From contig OY755183.1 of assembly GCA_963576735.1 (NCBI GenBank), positions 8,761,213 to 8,825,212 of the forward strand: a stretch of DNA of 64,000 bases, in the 5' to 3' direction. This stretch comes from Bedellia somnulentella (lineage: Eukaryota > Arthropoda > Insecta > Lepidoptera > Bedelliidae). A model generated the notes under the pieces. The model saw only the letters and a program-made list of their open reading frames with translations, made no database searches and was not told the origin of the DNA. Positions 10,953 through 21,128 of the stretch are shown here, piece after piece. Numbering within the stretch: the first letter of the stretch is position 1; each line of letters starts with the position of its first letter. The position numbers were made by a program, and so were the translations under genes.

Positions 10953-11920
10953 AAAATATATTTTGACTATTCATAATTATATCAAAAGCATGAATATAAA
11001 AGCGGATTGTTTGTTACATATGCTCATAAGTCTTCATTAAGTCTTTTGTCAGAACTGAGGGTGCACAGAGGATACAAAAACCTTTTACATGCGTTACCGA
11101 AAGATGGACCCTAATTTAGTCCCATTGTTATAATTAATTTGCTTATATTAACCCTACTTTTACTTAGCTGACAACGGTTTTCTCTCCCGTAAATTTATTT
11201 CGATAATATAAAAGATGGTTGGTTAATTTAGTGGTTAAACTTAGTATTAAAATTTGCAGCCACTTGTTGTTTTTATTTTATTTTATAAATGTTGAATGTG
11301 CGTGGCGTAGAATAGTTTATGTTTTGATTTCACAATTTTATAGGTGAAAAGATTTATACAAACCTTTGACCATTTCATATTCATTTCTGTTAAATTTTGA
11401 AATGAATTATATTGTTACCTATTTTACAAGATGACAGATCCAAAAGATGGTGTAATTTGTGACCAGTAGGTTATATATTACATTTACTCACGAACCACTT
11501 GCAAAGATCCAGTACCCTTGGTTATCTCGTAGGTTTCATGGGAATACAGTATACTCATCCAGTTATTTAATCCTAGTCCGTCATTTCAAAATAGTACATT
11601 GCGTATTTATAATATGAAATTTTCATATGAATAACAAATTACCAAGAAATAATTTCAATTACCAAATCATTATACTCGTATGCGGTTCTGTAACTGACTC
11701 TGCAATTGATCCGCTCAACAAAATAACCCAGGTAACCCAAATTGTTCCTGGAATTTAACCATACGTTAATACCAAATAAAACTACCTAAAGTTTTTTTTC
11801 ATATTTTAATAAGCTTTGCTAAATTAAATATTTGACTTCTGCACTGTAGTCAAAATCTAATGTTAGATTTCAGTTTCCTCGTACATAGAATGAAAATGTC
11901 AGAGTAGAGCTAAGTGAATG
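10953..11920. other. Non-coding stretch, nothing recognised
   Basis: Nearly 1 kb of AT-rich DNA without a recognisable gene, RNA or repeat. Confidence 0.3.
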
Positions 11921-12060
11921 GTTATAAAAATCGGATATCTAGCTAAAACTTAGAAAAACGCAATATTTCTACGAAGTTTGCGGGCTATAGCAGCTTCAGT
12001 TGTGCATAAGTTAAATTTCGATTTTGTAATTTTTAGCTAGTTATCCGATTTTTATAAAAC
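11921..12060. repeat. Short inverted-repeat hairpin (MITE-like)
   Basis: GTTATAAAAATCGGATATCT at the left is mirrored by a right end containing AGTTATCCGATTTTTATAAA. Arms are about 30 bp and the spacer is about 80 bp. No clear target duplication is seen. Confidence 0.5.
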
Positions 12061-12492
12061 AAACTCTAATGTATGTGCATCAAATAGCTAAATGTCATGT
12101 TTAGAAGTAAACCGCGACAAATATTGGCAATATTTTCGTGCAAACAATGATAGTATATACTGAGATAATTAAAAAAATATAATTATTACAAAATTGTTAT
12201 CACACATTTGTGTATACAGATACCATCGAAAATTCACTTTATGTATTGTTTTTCTATTTTGTGTGGTGTTATATAAAATATCTATTTCAATAGTCGACAA
12301 TAAAGACTTCAATCCCTGTAAAAACCAAATGTATATAATATAAAGAATGGCATATTATATATTTTAAACACTCGTATTAAAAAAATATATACTAATTTAC
12401 AAAAGCTCCGCTCCACTCTCTTTTATCTTTTGTGAATTTCTTATGATAAATTTACACACTACTTACCAATACCATTATATAAAAACTGATAG
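12061..12492. other. Non-coding stretch, nothing recognised
   Basis: AT-rich DNA up to the left TTAA of the piggyBac-type element. Confidence 0.3.
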
Positions 12493-12691
12493 TTAACCTT
12501 TGTATACTCGCGTGGAAAATCATAGCACGTCTACTCGCGCAGGGTGTCTCAGACCGGGATTTGACTACATATATATTATTGTAATTTTATACTTTTAGTG
12601 TATTATTTGTATTTATCTTAAAGAACAGGTTGTAATTGAATACAACAAAAGAAAAAAATATAAGAACTTTAACTTTATTTTGTACAAATAT

Positions 12692-12828
12692 GCTCGATTT
12701 CTGAATTGAGTATTCAAGCTGAGAACGACTTAAGTATAGTTTTGTCTCATTCAGTTGTTAAGATTTTAATGCAACAGAACGATACTTAAGTTGTTCTCAG
12801 CTGGAATACTTAATTCAAAAATTGGGCG
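12692..12828. repeat. Inverted repeat inside the piggyBac-type element
   Basis: TATTCAAGCTGAGAACGACT is mirrored by a segment containing AGTTGTTCTCAGCTGGAATA, with about 35 bp between the arms. It could be a separate small MITE inserted in the element, or part of the element. Confidence 0.5.
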
Positions 12829-13143
12829 ATAGTCTCATAAATCAATTATTTAAAAATCACGTATTTTTAAGTAATCTAACTTTATTAACATAAATAAAAT
12901 AAACAAACATGCGTTCACTAAAAAAATCGCTGAAATAAAACTAAAATAAAGTACTTAAAATAATAAAAAAGTTAAAAAATATGTCCTAACCTAGAACAAT
13001 ACCATTTGTGTAGCAATTAGAATATACCGTGAGTGCATGCTCGAGGCGAAAATATACTTTTGCATTTTATGCAGTTGAATCGAGTCTTTCGATATTTTTT
13101 TTGATGAACAGAATGAACAATAACCTTCTTAATGATTTAGTTA

Positions 13144-13245
13144 TCAATCTAGTAATGTTGAAGATTCTGGTTTGTCACTCTGATCATCGTAATTTGAATC
13201 CAAATCTCCCACTTGTAATATTGCCCTTATCCTTTCTTCGTCCAT
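13144..13245 (-). pseudogene. piggyBac-type transposase N-terminal stub
   Basis: A 33-codon minus-strand frame begins MDEERIRAILQVGD and continues with an acidic, serine-rich stretch (SNYDDQSDKPESS) before a stop. An acidic, disordered N-terminus fits piggyBac transposases. The placement inside a TTAA-bounded element, with the ATG near the right terminus, supports this reading. The DDE catalytic domain is absent, so the stub cannot transpose anything. Assignment rests mainly on the element context, because the peptide is too short to be diagnostic alone. Confidence 0.5.
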
Positions 13246-13812
13246 CGTGGTGACAAAAAACACAAAAACCTAATAAATATAGTTCATAAATAATGTCAGA
13301 TGTTATATTCAATAAATTTTTATCCACAACAAAAATAAAAATATACGTTTCATTTGGAAAATAATTTAAAATAATAAACCAGAAACTTACCTACAATAGT
13401 ATCACCTTTACTCGGGTCAGTCTCACGGACCGATAAATGCAATAAACTGGTACACTTGCAAATGCTACCAGCACTTTCACCGCACTTAACAATGCCGGAC
13501 GACAAATTAGGAAGCTACTGAAAACAGTAAGGACCTAGCAATTATAGTTTTCGAAAAAAAATAGGATTTTTTTATTTGTCGGTCTGTGAGACCAATGCGC
13601 GAGTATAGGAAGGTTAAAGCCTTTTCTATTTATTGTTGCGTGATTTACAGGTATATGGCCTAGCTCAGGAAGAGGAAAATCTTTTTTTTGTACTTTAAAT
13701 AACCAACAAGGTTAAGACGAATTTTGATGTACTTTAAAAAAAAAAAAAAAAAACATTATTATTTTTTGTTATATTAATGCTAAGAAAGTGAAACAAGTGG
13801 AAAAGTTTGTAC

Positions 13813-14105
13813 ATGCATAAACTCACGCCATTATTTCCTGTTCGGGTAGGCAGAGACTATCGATCGCCACTTGGTATGATCCTGACCAACCTTGCTGGTT
13901 TCGTTTACATTCATCAATCTTCTCATACATGATCTTTTATTCTTCATACTTTGGGCACCTGCTATTTTGAGCACACTTGCTAAATGATCCAAATGTTTAC
14001 CCTGAGAGGTCGCCTCTACTAACCTATGCTACTAACATTACCACCCACATTGGATTTATAAATCTCTTTTACCAATTTACTATCATCCCTCCACTCCATG
14101 TGTTA
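13813..14105 (-). mobile_element. RTE LINE 3'-end fragment
   Basis: Matches the end of the RTE reverse transcriptase frame: AAACTCACGCCATTA, GGCAGAGACTATCGATCGCC and TTTTATTCTTCATACTTTGG. It is 5'-truncated and carries frame-breaking changes. It abuts an oppositely oriented fragment of the same family. Confidence 0.75.
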
Positions 14106-14215
14106 TCAAATAAGGCAGGTGTCCGTATTGTACTCGTATAAAGTGGCGACCGATAGTCTCTGCCTACCCCAGTTAACGGCGCGAGTGTATTTATGTATAT
14201 ATGTACCCAACAATA
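14106..14215 (+). mobile_element. RTE LINE 3'-end fragment, opposite orientation
   Basis: AAGGCAGGTGTCCGTATTGT, then GTGGCGACCGATAGTCTCTG and GCGCGAGTGTATTTATGTAT. This is the last ~100 bases of the RTE family on the plus strand, placed head-to-head with 13813-14105. Confidence 0.65.
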
Positions 14216-14574
14216 GCTTAATTTTGATTGCACGTTAGTAACGTACCCCACTAAAGATGAAGATTGAATTATATTATTATTTTCATGATTGAAGCAAACG
14301 TATGAAACAGACCTTATATTTAGACTACAGAAACATTTAATCAGTCTCTGAAATAAAGTACTTATCTAAATTAGTCTGATGATAAAATTTGAAGATTTGA
14401 TAATTGAGTATCGATTATTATGTGATTTTTGTGATCATTACATGAGGACACATATTATAACCGGGTATTCGCGAATCAGAAATCAAAGCGTCTGCCTCTT
14501 ACGTTGTAACTGCTAACATAAGCTAAGTTTTACTAATTTTTAAATGATTTATTATTTATGTATGTCTTTTTAGG
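14216..14574. other. Non-coding stretch, nothing recognised
   Basis: AT-rich DNA between RTE fragments and the GGGTTCCGT repeat. Confidence 0.3.
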
Positions 14575-15155
14575 GTTCCGTAGCCAAATGGCAAAAACGG
14601 GACCCTTATAGATTCGTCATGTCTGTCTGTCTGTCCGTCCGTCCGTCCGTCCGTATGTCACAGCCAGTTTATTCGGAAACTATAAGAACTACATTATTGA
14701 AAATTGGTGCGTAGATGTATTCTGTAAACCGCATTAAGATTTTAAAATAAAATCTGAAAAAAAACCAAAATTTTTAGGGTTCTCCATACATAGAACTGAA
14801 ACTCAAATATTTTTTTTTCATCAAACCTATACGTGTGGGGTATCTATCAAAAGGTATTTGAAAATGATGTTGAGGTTTCTTATATCATTTTTTTCAAAAC
14901 TGAATAGTTTGCGCGAGAGACTTTTCCAAAGTGGTAAAATGTGTGTCCCCCCCCACGTAACTTCTAAAATATGGGCATGATAAAACTGAAAAAAATATAT
15001 GATGTGTATTACTATACAAACTACTAACGAAAATTGGTTTGAATGAGATCTTGCCAGTAGTTCTATTTTTAAACGTCATAAATCAAATTTCTTGCTAGTG
15101 CTGCTACGGAACCCTTCATTAGCGAGTCCATCTCGCTCTTGGCCGCTTTTTTGAC
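14575..15155. repeat. GGGTTCCGT-family interspersed repeat
   Basis: Begins GGGTTCCGTAGCCAAATGGC with a CGGGACCCTTATAG block and a (GTCT)n(GTCC)n tract. It ends CTACGGAACCCTTCATTAGC, then GCGAGTCCATCTCGCTCTTG. The inverted GGGTTCCGTA and TACGGAACCC near the ends, and the GTCTGTCTGTCC tract, are features of a repeat I recognise as abundant in moths. Superfamily is uncertain. The ORF at 14894-15079 has no recognisable content. Confidence 0.6.
14620..14655. repeat. GTCT/GTCC microsatellite
   Basis: Short tandem run of GTCT units passing into GTCC units, part of the GGGTTCCGT-family repeat. Confidence 0.8.
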
Positions 15156-16346
15156 TCTCACGTCTCCCATTATTGCTGATTAATGACACAAATTAAGGTA
15201 ACAGAAAAAAAGCTTTTCGGCGTTCTCACAACAAACGAAATATCAGCAAAGTTGCCACTAGACAAAATGGCGGGCGGAAATCAAGTTAATTGAGTTGAAA
15301 TCGTGAATAGATCGGCGACTAAGCCTGCAGTGCTATTACGGCACAGTCGTCACTGAATATGGATGAACTTCAAATTGTTCTGTATAAATGTATGAACGGA
15401 CATGAACAGTGTCTCGACAATGCTAATGTTTCCTGCTGTTAAAATACAATGTTGTTGTGTGTCCACTTCAGTATGGTAATTACCTGTATGTGGCTAAATA
15501 TATACGTTGATTTTTCGGATTTTTCATCCTCAGTCATTTAATTGTTTAGTTAGAATTAAAATAAACAACAAGTACTCATTTTTATTTTACTACTTTAAAA
15601 GTGACAAAAGATCGTTTTCGGTTATTAATCGGTTGTCTATCAAATCGATTTAGGTACGATACTTTTACGTCATAAGACTTTTTATCGAATAAAAATTTTA
15701 CAAGTCACTAAGTATATTTAATGCCACAGACAATATGATACTATACTAGCCATGGCGATGGTGATGCTCAATGGCGCCGAAGGTGGTACATTTTCGGCCG
15801 GCATTTGTCATTGTATAGGATGTCATATCAAAAAGAGACATGTTAGGAACTTTTAAAAGTTGCTTAAAATGAAACGTTTCTTCTAAAGTCTAATGAGCTT
15901 GAAGATATCTTCTAACTGAGAAAGTATCCGTCTGCAAGGAAGAGCGTCAGTTTTTCCATGTCACTTTGACTTATGAATTCTGCGCAGGTTGCAGCCCTAG
16001 GACTCACATTACCACAGACTAACGAGAAAGTAGATAGCCCATACTTTTTAAACCCTAACTTACATTAAAACTCTACATCTTGCGTATAGAGGCTAGTTTT
16101 GAGTCTTGAGGTCAGTAAAGGGTCTGTCCGTCTGTGTTTAAAAAAGCCATGGCCTAAATGTATGAATTGACTATTATGCGCTTTTGTACTTTTCAAAGTA
16201 ATATTGCAAAATAATATAGATCAATCTTAGTCAAAAATACATATATTTTTTTGTAGTTAATGGTTTGAAAGATAAGAAAACACAAAGTAATGATTCTATA
16301 GAAAAAAATTAGGATTGAATTAAATGTAATAATATACATAAACATA
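15156..16346. other. Non-coding stretch, nothing recognised
   Basis: About 1.2 kb with slightly higher GC near 15740-16130. I could not find a supported coding frame or recognise a repeat. Confidence 0.3.
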
Positions 16347-16628
16347 TACGTTCACGCCGAATATCCCCAAAGGGGTTGGCAGAGGTACTAATACTTCTGA
16401 ACATCACGTGACTTTGTCACCTGGTGTTCAGAGTACCCACGTTCTGCATGGACAGTGTACTCACGTGATAGGGGGCAGGCCTATCGCCGTTTTGTACTAA
16501 TACACTGTCACATGACTAAGTACAACTCAGCTCTGTGGGTTTTCCTCACGATGTTTTCCCTAACCGTTAACAACCTTGTCTTTAGAAAAGACAAATTGGT
16601 GAAGGCCCGACCCGGGATTTGAACATTA
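16347..16628 (-). mobile_element. tRNA-derived SINE (family T), 3' part
   Basis: Minus-strand copy beginning at its 3' end (ACGTTCACGCCGAATATCCC) and running to GACCCGGGATTTGAACAT, within the box-B region. It stops at a TA where the 1.69-kb element is inserted and resumes at 18316. Confidence 0.8.
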
Positions 16629-18315
16629 CCCAAGTAACACGAAAAGCCCTCTAACTAACTTTTTCTATACCTATGCAGAGCTTAAAGCCCGTAAAAGCTC
16701 GTATATAAGTTTGCCACACGTCTTAAGGCTTTTTATTGGCACTCCAAAATCATTCTAACGCTCTAAAGCCGCATAGTGGTCAGATATTGGAATAATTCAA
16801 TCCAGTTTTACGGCTCTTAGTGGATTCAAGTGCCATTGGCCGTATATTGGCATTAATCTGTCGTAATATCATGCCAAAAGCCGCGTAAACTCATGAAGAT
16901 ATACATAATAAATGTCTAAAGCCGTACATTAGCACGACTGGATGCCAATTTACGGCTAGCATTTTAAAGGTAAACTGTGTGTTGTTTGAACGGCTAATAG
17001 CAAATCAACCAGATATACTTGGCTTATTTTAAGGCCTAAAGCCGTATTTGCATCCATTTTGATGCATTTATCAACCATAAGGCAGCCATGAGAATGAAAA
17101 TATTTGAGGTTATCTTATTATTTCTAAAAAAAGGGGACAAGTGCGAGTTGAATTCGCGTGAAGAGGGTTCCGTACGATGTTACCTATCATGTTTTTTTTT
17201 AAATCTGACTTAAATTTGTTTGTGCTAACTAAAAAAAGTATGAATGGTCCCTGATTGGAGAGGGATATTACTAAATATAAAGTTTCCATTAAGAAAAGAA
17301 AAAAAAAAAGGAAAAAGTTTTAACAGAAAAATAGTATGAAAAAAGGAATTCAACAACATGTAAATCATATATATTTTCTAATACCTTTATAATATTCACA
17401 TATCACATATTATTTGGAAAGCGAGGGTTTTTTTTCATTTTCAAGGATCTCCAAATTGTAATAATGGTGGCACCATTTCGTTAATATTTTATTATGCATA
17501 TAGATCAACATTCTAATCTATTTCCTCTAAGATAAATAATCCTTTGTGTTATGCTGGCACTTCAATTTTAACTCCTCAAACAGCTATAACTACTAATAAT
17601 AAGCCAACAAAACTCAAATTATGCTCGGAATGTACAATTATTTTATCATTTCACACATTTTTTCCTCAAAAACTACAATAAATCGAAGGCGCGTGAAAAT
17701 TTTCAATGGAAACTATACAGACATTCACAGTAAAAATCAAAGCGCAGTAATTTAAGCACAGAATTATAGTTAAACTAATACTAACACTTTATAATTTATA
17801 TTTTTATAAAATAAATATGGTTGTCAAGTCACTTCACTCTCACTGCCATCGTCGTTCATCCATTGACATAAATGAATCACGTTTAATTGATAATATCACC
17901 TTTGCCGTGGTGTTAGAGATAATTTTGCAATGACACTGTAAAAATAGTTTCATGCCGTTGGCCGTATATTTGACAGATACAATGCTATTGGCCCTTTGAA
18001 TGACCATTATAAGTCTTTTCTAATGCCGTTGGCCCGTATTTTGACAACAGCAGTGCTTTTTTGCGGCCTTTGGCATGTTGTTTGAAGCAAAAAATGCTCT
18101 TTTACGGCCATTCGCCTTTTCATTGTCCAATATAATGTTTTTTTACGGCCGTTAGCCGTAATTAACTCATGCAAATGCCAATGTACGTTCTAAAGCCGTA
18201 AAATTTGTGCCCAAATAAGCCGTATATATGCCTTTTACACAACCAGTTCAAAATGCTTAAAGGATACAGCAATGCCTTGATTTGGCTGATATGCGGCTTC
18301 GACGTGTTTCTTGGG
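16629..18315. mobile_element. TA-flanked non-autonomous DNA element with subterminal ACGGC repeats
   Basis: The ends are CCCAAGTAACACG and CGTGTTTCTTGGG, inverted with one mismatch and flanked by TA on both sides (16627-16628 and 18316-18317). The insertion splits a SINE whose halves rejoin cleanly. Inside each end are many copies of an AAAGCCGTA / TACGGC motif in both orientations, for example TCTAAAGCCGTACATTAGC near 16915 and TTTTACGGCCATTCGCC near 18100. No ORF is present. A TA target suggests the IS630/Tc1/mariner group, but the subterminal repeat array is unlike simple mariner MITEs. A GGGTTCCGT-family scrap lies at 17133-17200. Confidence 0.75.
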
Positions 18316-18366
18316 TAGTCGTTTGCACGATTACCGGTGTTCTACCCATTGAGCTACCACGGTTGG
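18316..18366 (-). mobile_element. tRNA-derived SINE (family T), 5' part
   Basis: TAGTCGTTTGCACGATTACC and GTTCTACCCATTGAGCTACC complete the tRNA-like head of the SINE begun at 16347. GAACAT plus TAGTCG matches the uninterrupted order in other copies apart from one base. Confidence 0.8.
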
Positions 18367-18799
18367 TAAATGTTATAAATTTAATGAAGACTTAAGGTTT
18401 CGTTTTGATTTCTGCTCAGTAATATTGCTTGCTAATTTCTATATCTTTCTTGCGTTACATAAGCTCTACACAAACCGTTGCGGGCAAACCAACTTGCTTA
18501 TGCCTAGTGTATTTGTTTGTAAACTATGAGAAATTCAGGTGTGTAGATCTAGCATTTCATTCTTATTAACTGTTTGTTAAGAGGCATACTTAAATTTATA
18601 AAATCTAATCTACTAAAACCGAGCGAATAATATTTTTGGTGTGGATTCTGATGTTTCACTATTTTTTACTATCCAGAAACTTTCATCGAAACCGGCATAA
18701 TTTATTTTGTTGCTAATTGAGAAAATTTGACAGGTATTGTTCTTGTTCATCCGTGATTATTTTGACCTCTGCCAAAATTCAAAGTACCCAGGTGTTCTA
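18367..18799. other. Non-coding stretch, nothing recognised
   Basis: AT-rich DNA with no supported gene. Confidence 0.3.
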
Positions 18800-18940
18800 C
18801 TTAGTCGGCAAGCTGGTGTACTTTCACCTGGCACTTGTTTTAAATGCAAACAAATAGTTTGCCAGAATCGTACAAAGTTGCGATTTTTGCTTAACTCAAT
18901 GAGAATTAATGGCGTGAGTGTGCTTATGTATCTATCTGAA
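18800..18940 (+). mobile_element. Probable RTE LINE 3'-terminal scrap
   Basis: CAATGAGAATTAATGGCGTG followed by AGTGTGCTTATGTATCTATC matches the RTE 3' terminus. The upstream match is weak, so the left boundary is a guess. Confidence 0.4.
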
Positions 18941-20709
18941 AGAAAGGACAAAAATATAATTAAAAATTAAACAAAACTATCAAAATGTTAAAAACTTACA
19001 TAAACATTTCACAAGCTAATAATAATGACAGTGCATTTGAATATTCTTTAATGCATTTGATTTCATGTCTCTAGTTAAATCGTTGGTCTGTGCATATCTC
19101 ACTCGAGTTTCACAATTTCCACGAGAAAAATGTAGTCGTATTATACGTAATACGTGGCTGGTTGTTTGGAGCTTACCGTTTATTTTGCCACTCTTTATAA
19201 ACTGGTTTTATTAACTATTTTTTTCGCACAGAATCCAAAATATGTTGAAGTTTTGCTTTAACGTTTCGTTGCTCTAGAAAACAAGTTTTTTTTTCTATTA
19301 CATTCTTTTTAAATGGAATTCTCAAACTTATATATTCTCGCTTTATATCTCCGAAGCGGTGGCTGAAGTACAAAATTTCTGAACATATGGTGAAATTAAT
19401 GTCATCTGGTATTTACGATACCTACAGGATAGCCATGCTAGTTTCCAGTCGATATTTTGCCACACTATTCATCGTTCCAATGCTATGTTTATTCACTAAT
19501 CAAAGCTCATAATACTTGAGTTCTAAATAGAGTTATAAAGCCATAGTTCAGCCCTCTGGCCTGATAGTAGTCGGCCGAAGCACGTGATTATGTTACTTTT
19601 CCTAATGCTCTGGTGATTCAATTTGCAAATTCTGACAAAATTTGGATAAATCTCAAAGAGTGATTTTATAAGTTATACCTCTCGGTTTCCGAGGTATCTA
19701 GGTCGAGAAAAAAAGGGTCAAACTTGCAGACCATGGCGTAGAGGCTGATAATTATAAAGACAAAACCGTATAGCGTGTGTTATAACAGTATTCTGACCCA
19801 TCTGACGGGTGTCGTTTGAGCTGTGTGGTAGGGAATAAAGATGTTTAGATAAGTGCTTGGTGGGCGTAGTGCCTTGAGAATTATAACCAAGATTTTGTAG
19901 AATGAGCCACTGTTTCTCTTCTTGATTTTCATGTTATGTATTTTTTTTAAGCTACAAGGCTAATATGATTATGAGTAAAATGATAAGTGTAATTTACTAA
20001 CTATAGAAATAAGAGACAGTGTAAAAGTAAAAATCTCCCGTAAATCGATATAAATTTAAGTTGAAATGGTGTTTTCGCAATATTAATAAAGTTTATAGCT
20101 CAATCGAGTTTTCCAAAATAAATCTGAGTAAATGATCTCAATCATTTTCCCGCATCAGTAACACGTATTTCATTGTAAAAAGGATTTTAAGACGTCCTGT
20201 TCGTTTACGCTGTAACGAGCTTAGAAGGGTGTTGAAATAAAAATTCGACGCACGCTGCTTTGATCACAATTTGATGGCATCTCGAGTCTTTCGACTGCTG
20301 CTTTCGATTGAGACTGTCGGCACCAAATTTATGAGGAGTCATCCGGTTTTATTACGAATTGGAAAGAGAATTGCAGATCCAATGTCTTTGGAGATATTTG
20401 GTTATGACGCGTGAATAAAGCACTCGAGTTTTAGGCTTTCGTATCTTAGTTTTATCAATGGTTCAAATTTTTTTTAGGGAATTTACGAAAATCAGATTTT
20501 GTCACCTTTGTCAAAAAAGCTGATGTTAACCATTTTCGGATTTCAAATGCCGATACTTTTGTGATATTTTAGTTAAATAATAAGTAGATTCTACAAATAA
20601 GTGGGCGGAAGTTTAAGAAACCCTCATTTAAGTCATTAACTGATGTTGACAACGTTAGCAAATCAACACCATACATTTTATGTCACACTATTTGTAAAAG
20701 CATTCATCT
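18941..20709. other. Long non-coding stretch, nothing recognised
   Basis: About 1.8 kb of mostly AT-rich DNA. I saw no ORF with protein character, no RNA and no repeat known to me. It may be unique intergenic DNA. Confidence 0.3.
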
Positions 20710-21014
20710 TATAACATTATACATACATACATATACTCACGGCTATAAATCCCTAAAAGGGGAAGCCAGAGCTGAGAAATCAGAAATTTCTCAGCCACTT
20801 TTGGAAGTTGAGTGGGGAAAAGATGGTAGAATAAAGGTAGTTGGTGATGGGTCTCCAACCGCATCGCCCAAAAATCCCTTAAAAGCCTCGGGGCTAACGG
20901 TATTGGTACCGTTAGTCACTTCTTACGTACACCCACCGGGGTGGGGTACGTAAGAAGACCACAAGAAATGGGGTAGTGCTATTCTAAGCCGAAACTACAC
21001 AGCTATAACATTAT
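20710..21014 (-). mobile_element. Family A short retroposon with 11-bp target duplication
   Basis: The element (20721-21003) is flanked by perfect TATAACATTAT duplications at 20710-20720 and 21004-21014. Its middle carries extra sequence with two local foldbacks: CTAACGGTATTGGTACCGTTAG-like at about 20893-20914, and CTTCTTACGTAC paired with GTACGTAAGAAG at about 20918-20957. These look like template switching during copying. The duplication shows retroposition. Confidence 0.85.
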
Positions 21015-21128
21015 CTTATTAGAAATTATCGGACTGCCTTTTTTAATCATAAATTAAACTTAAGACATATTTAACCGATGAGAGGGAGTTTAATATACAT
21101 ACATACATACATACATATACTCACGCCA

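Larger units (their letters stand above)
12493..13617 (-). mobile_element. piggyBac-type element with TTAA target sites
   Basis: The element (12497-13613) is flanked by TTAA on both sides. Its inverted termini are CCTTTGTATACTCGCG at the left and CGCGAGTATAGGAAGG at the right. A second inverted pair lies just inside: CTCGCGCAGGGTGTCTCAGA against TCTGTGAGACCAATGCGCGA. TTAA duplication is the hallmark of the piggyBac superfamily. At 1,117 bp it is too short for a whole transposase. A minus-strand stub at 13144-13245 looks like a transposase N-terminus, so this is a deletion derivative that probably depended on an autonomous relative. Confidence 0.75.

Noticed and set aside
21098..21128. CATA tandem repeats as a CRISPR-like or satellite array
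   Set aside because: Each (CATA)n run is the 3' tail of an RTE or family A copy, with no spacers and no cas genes.
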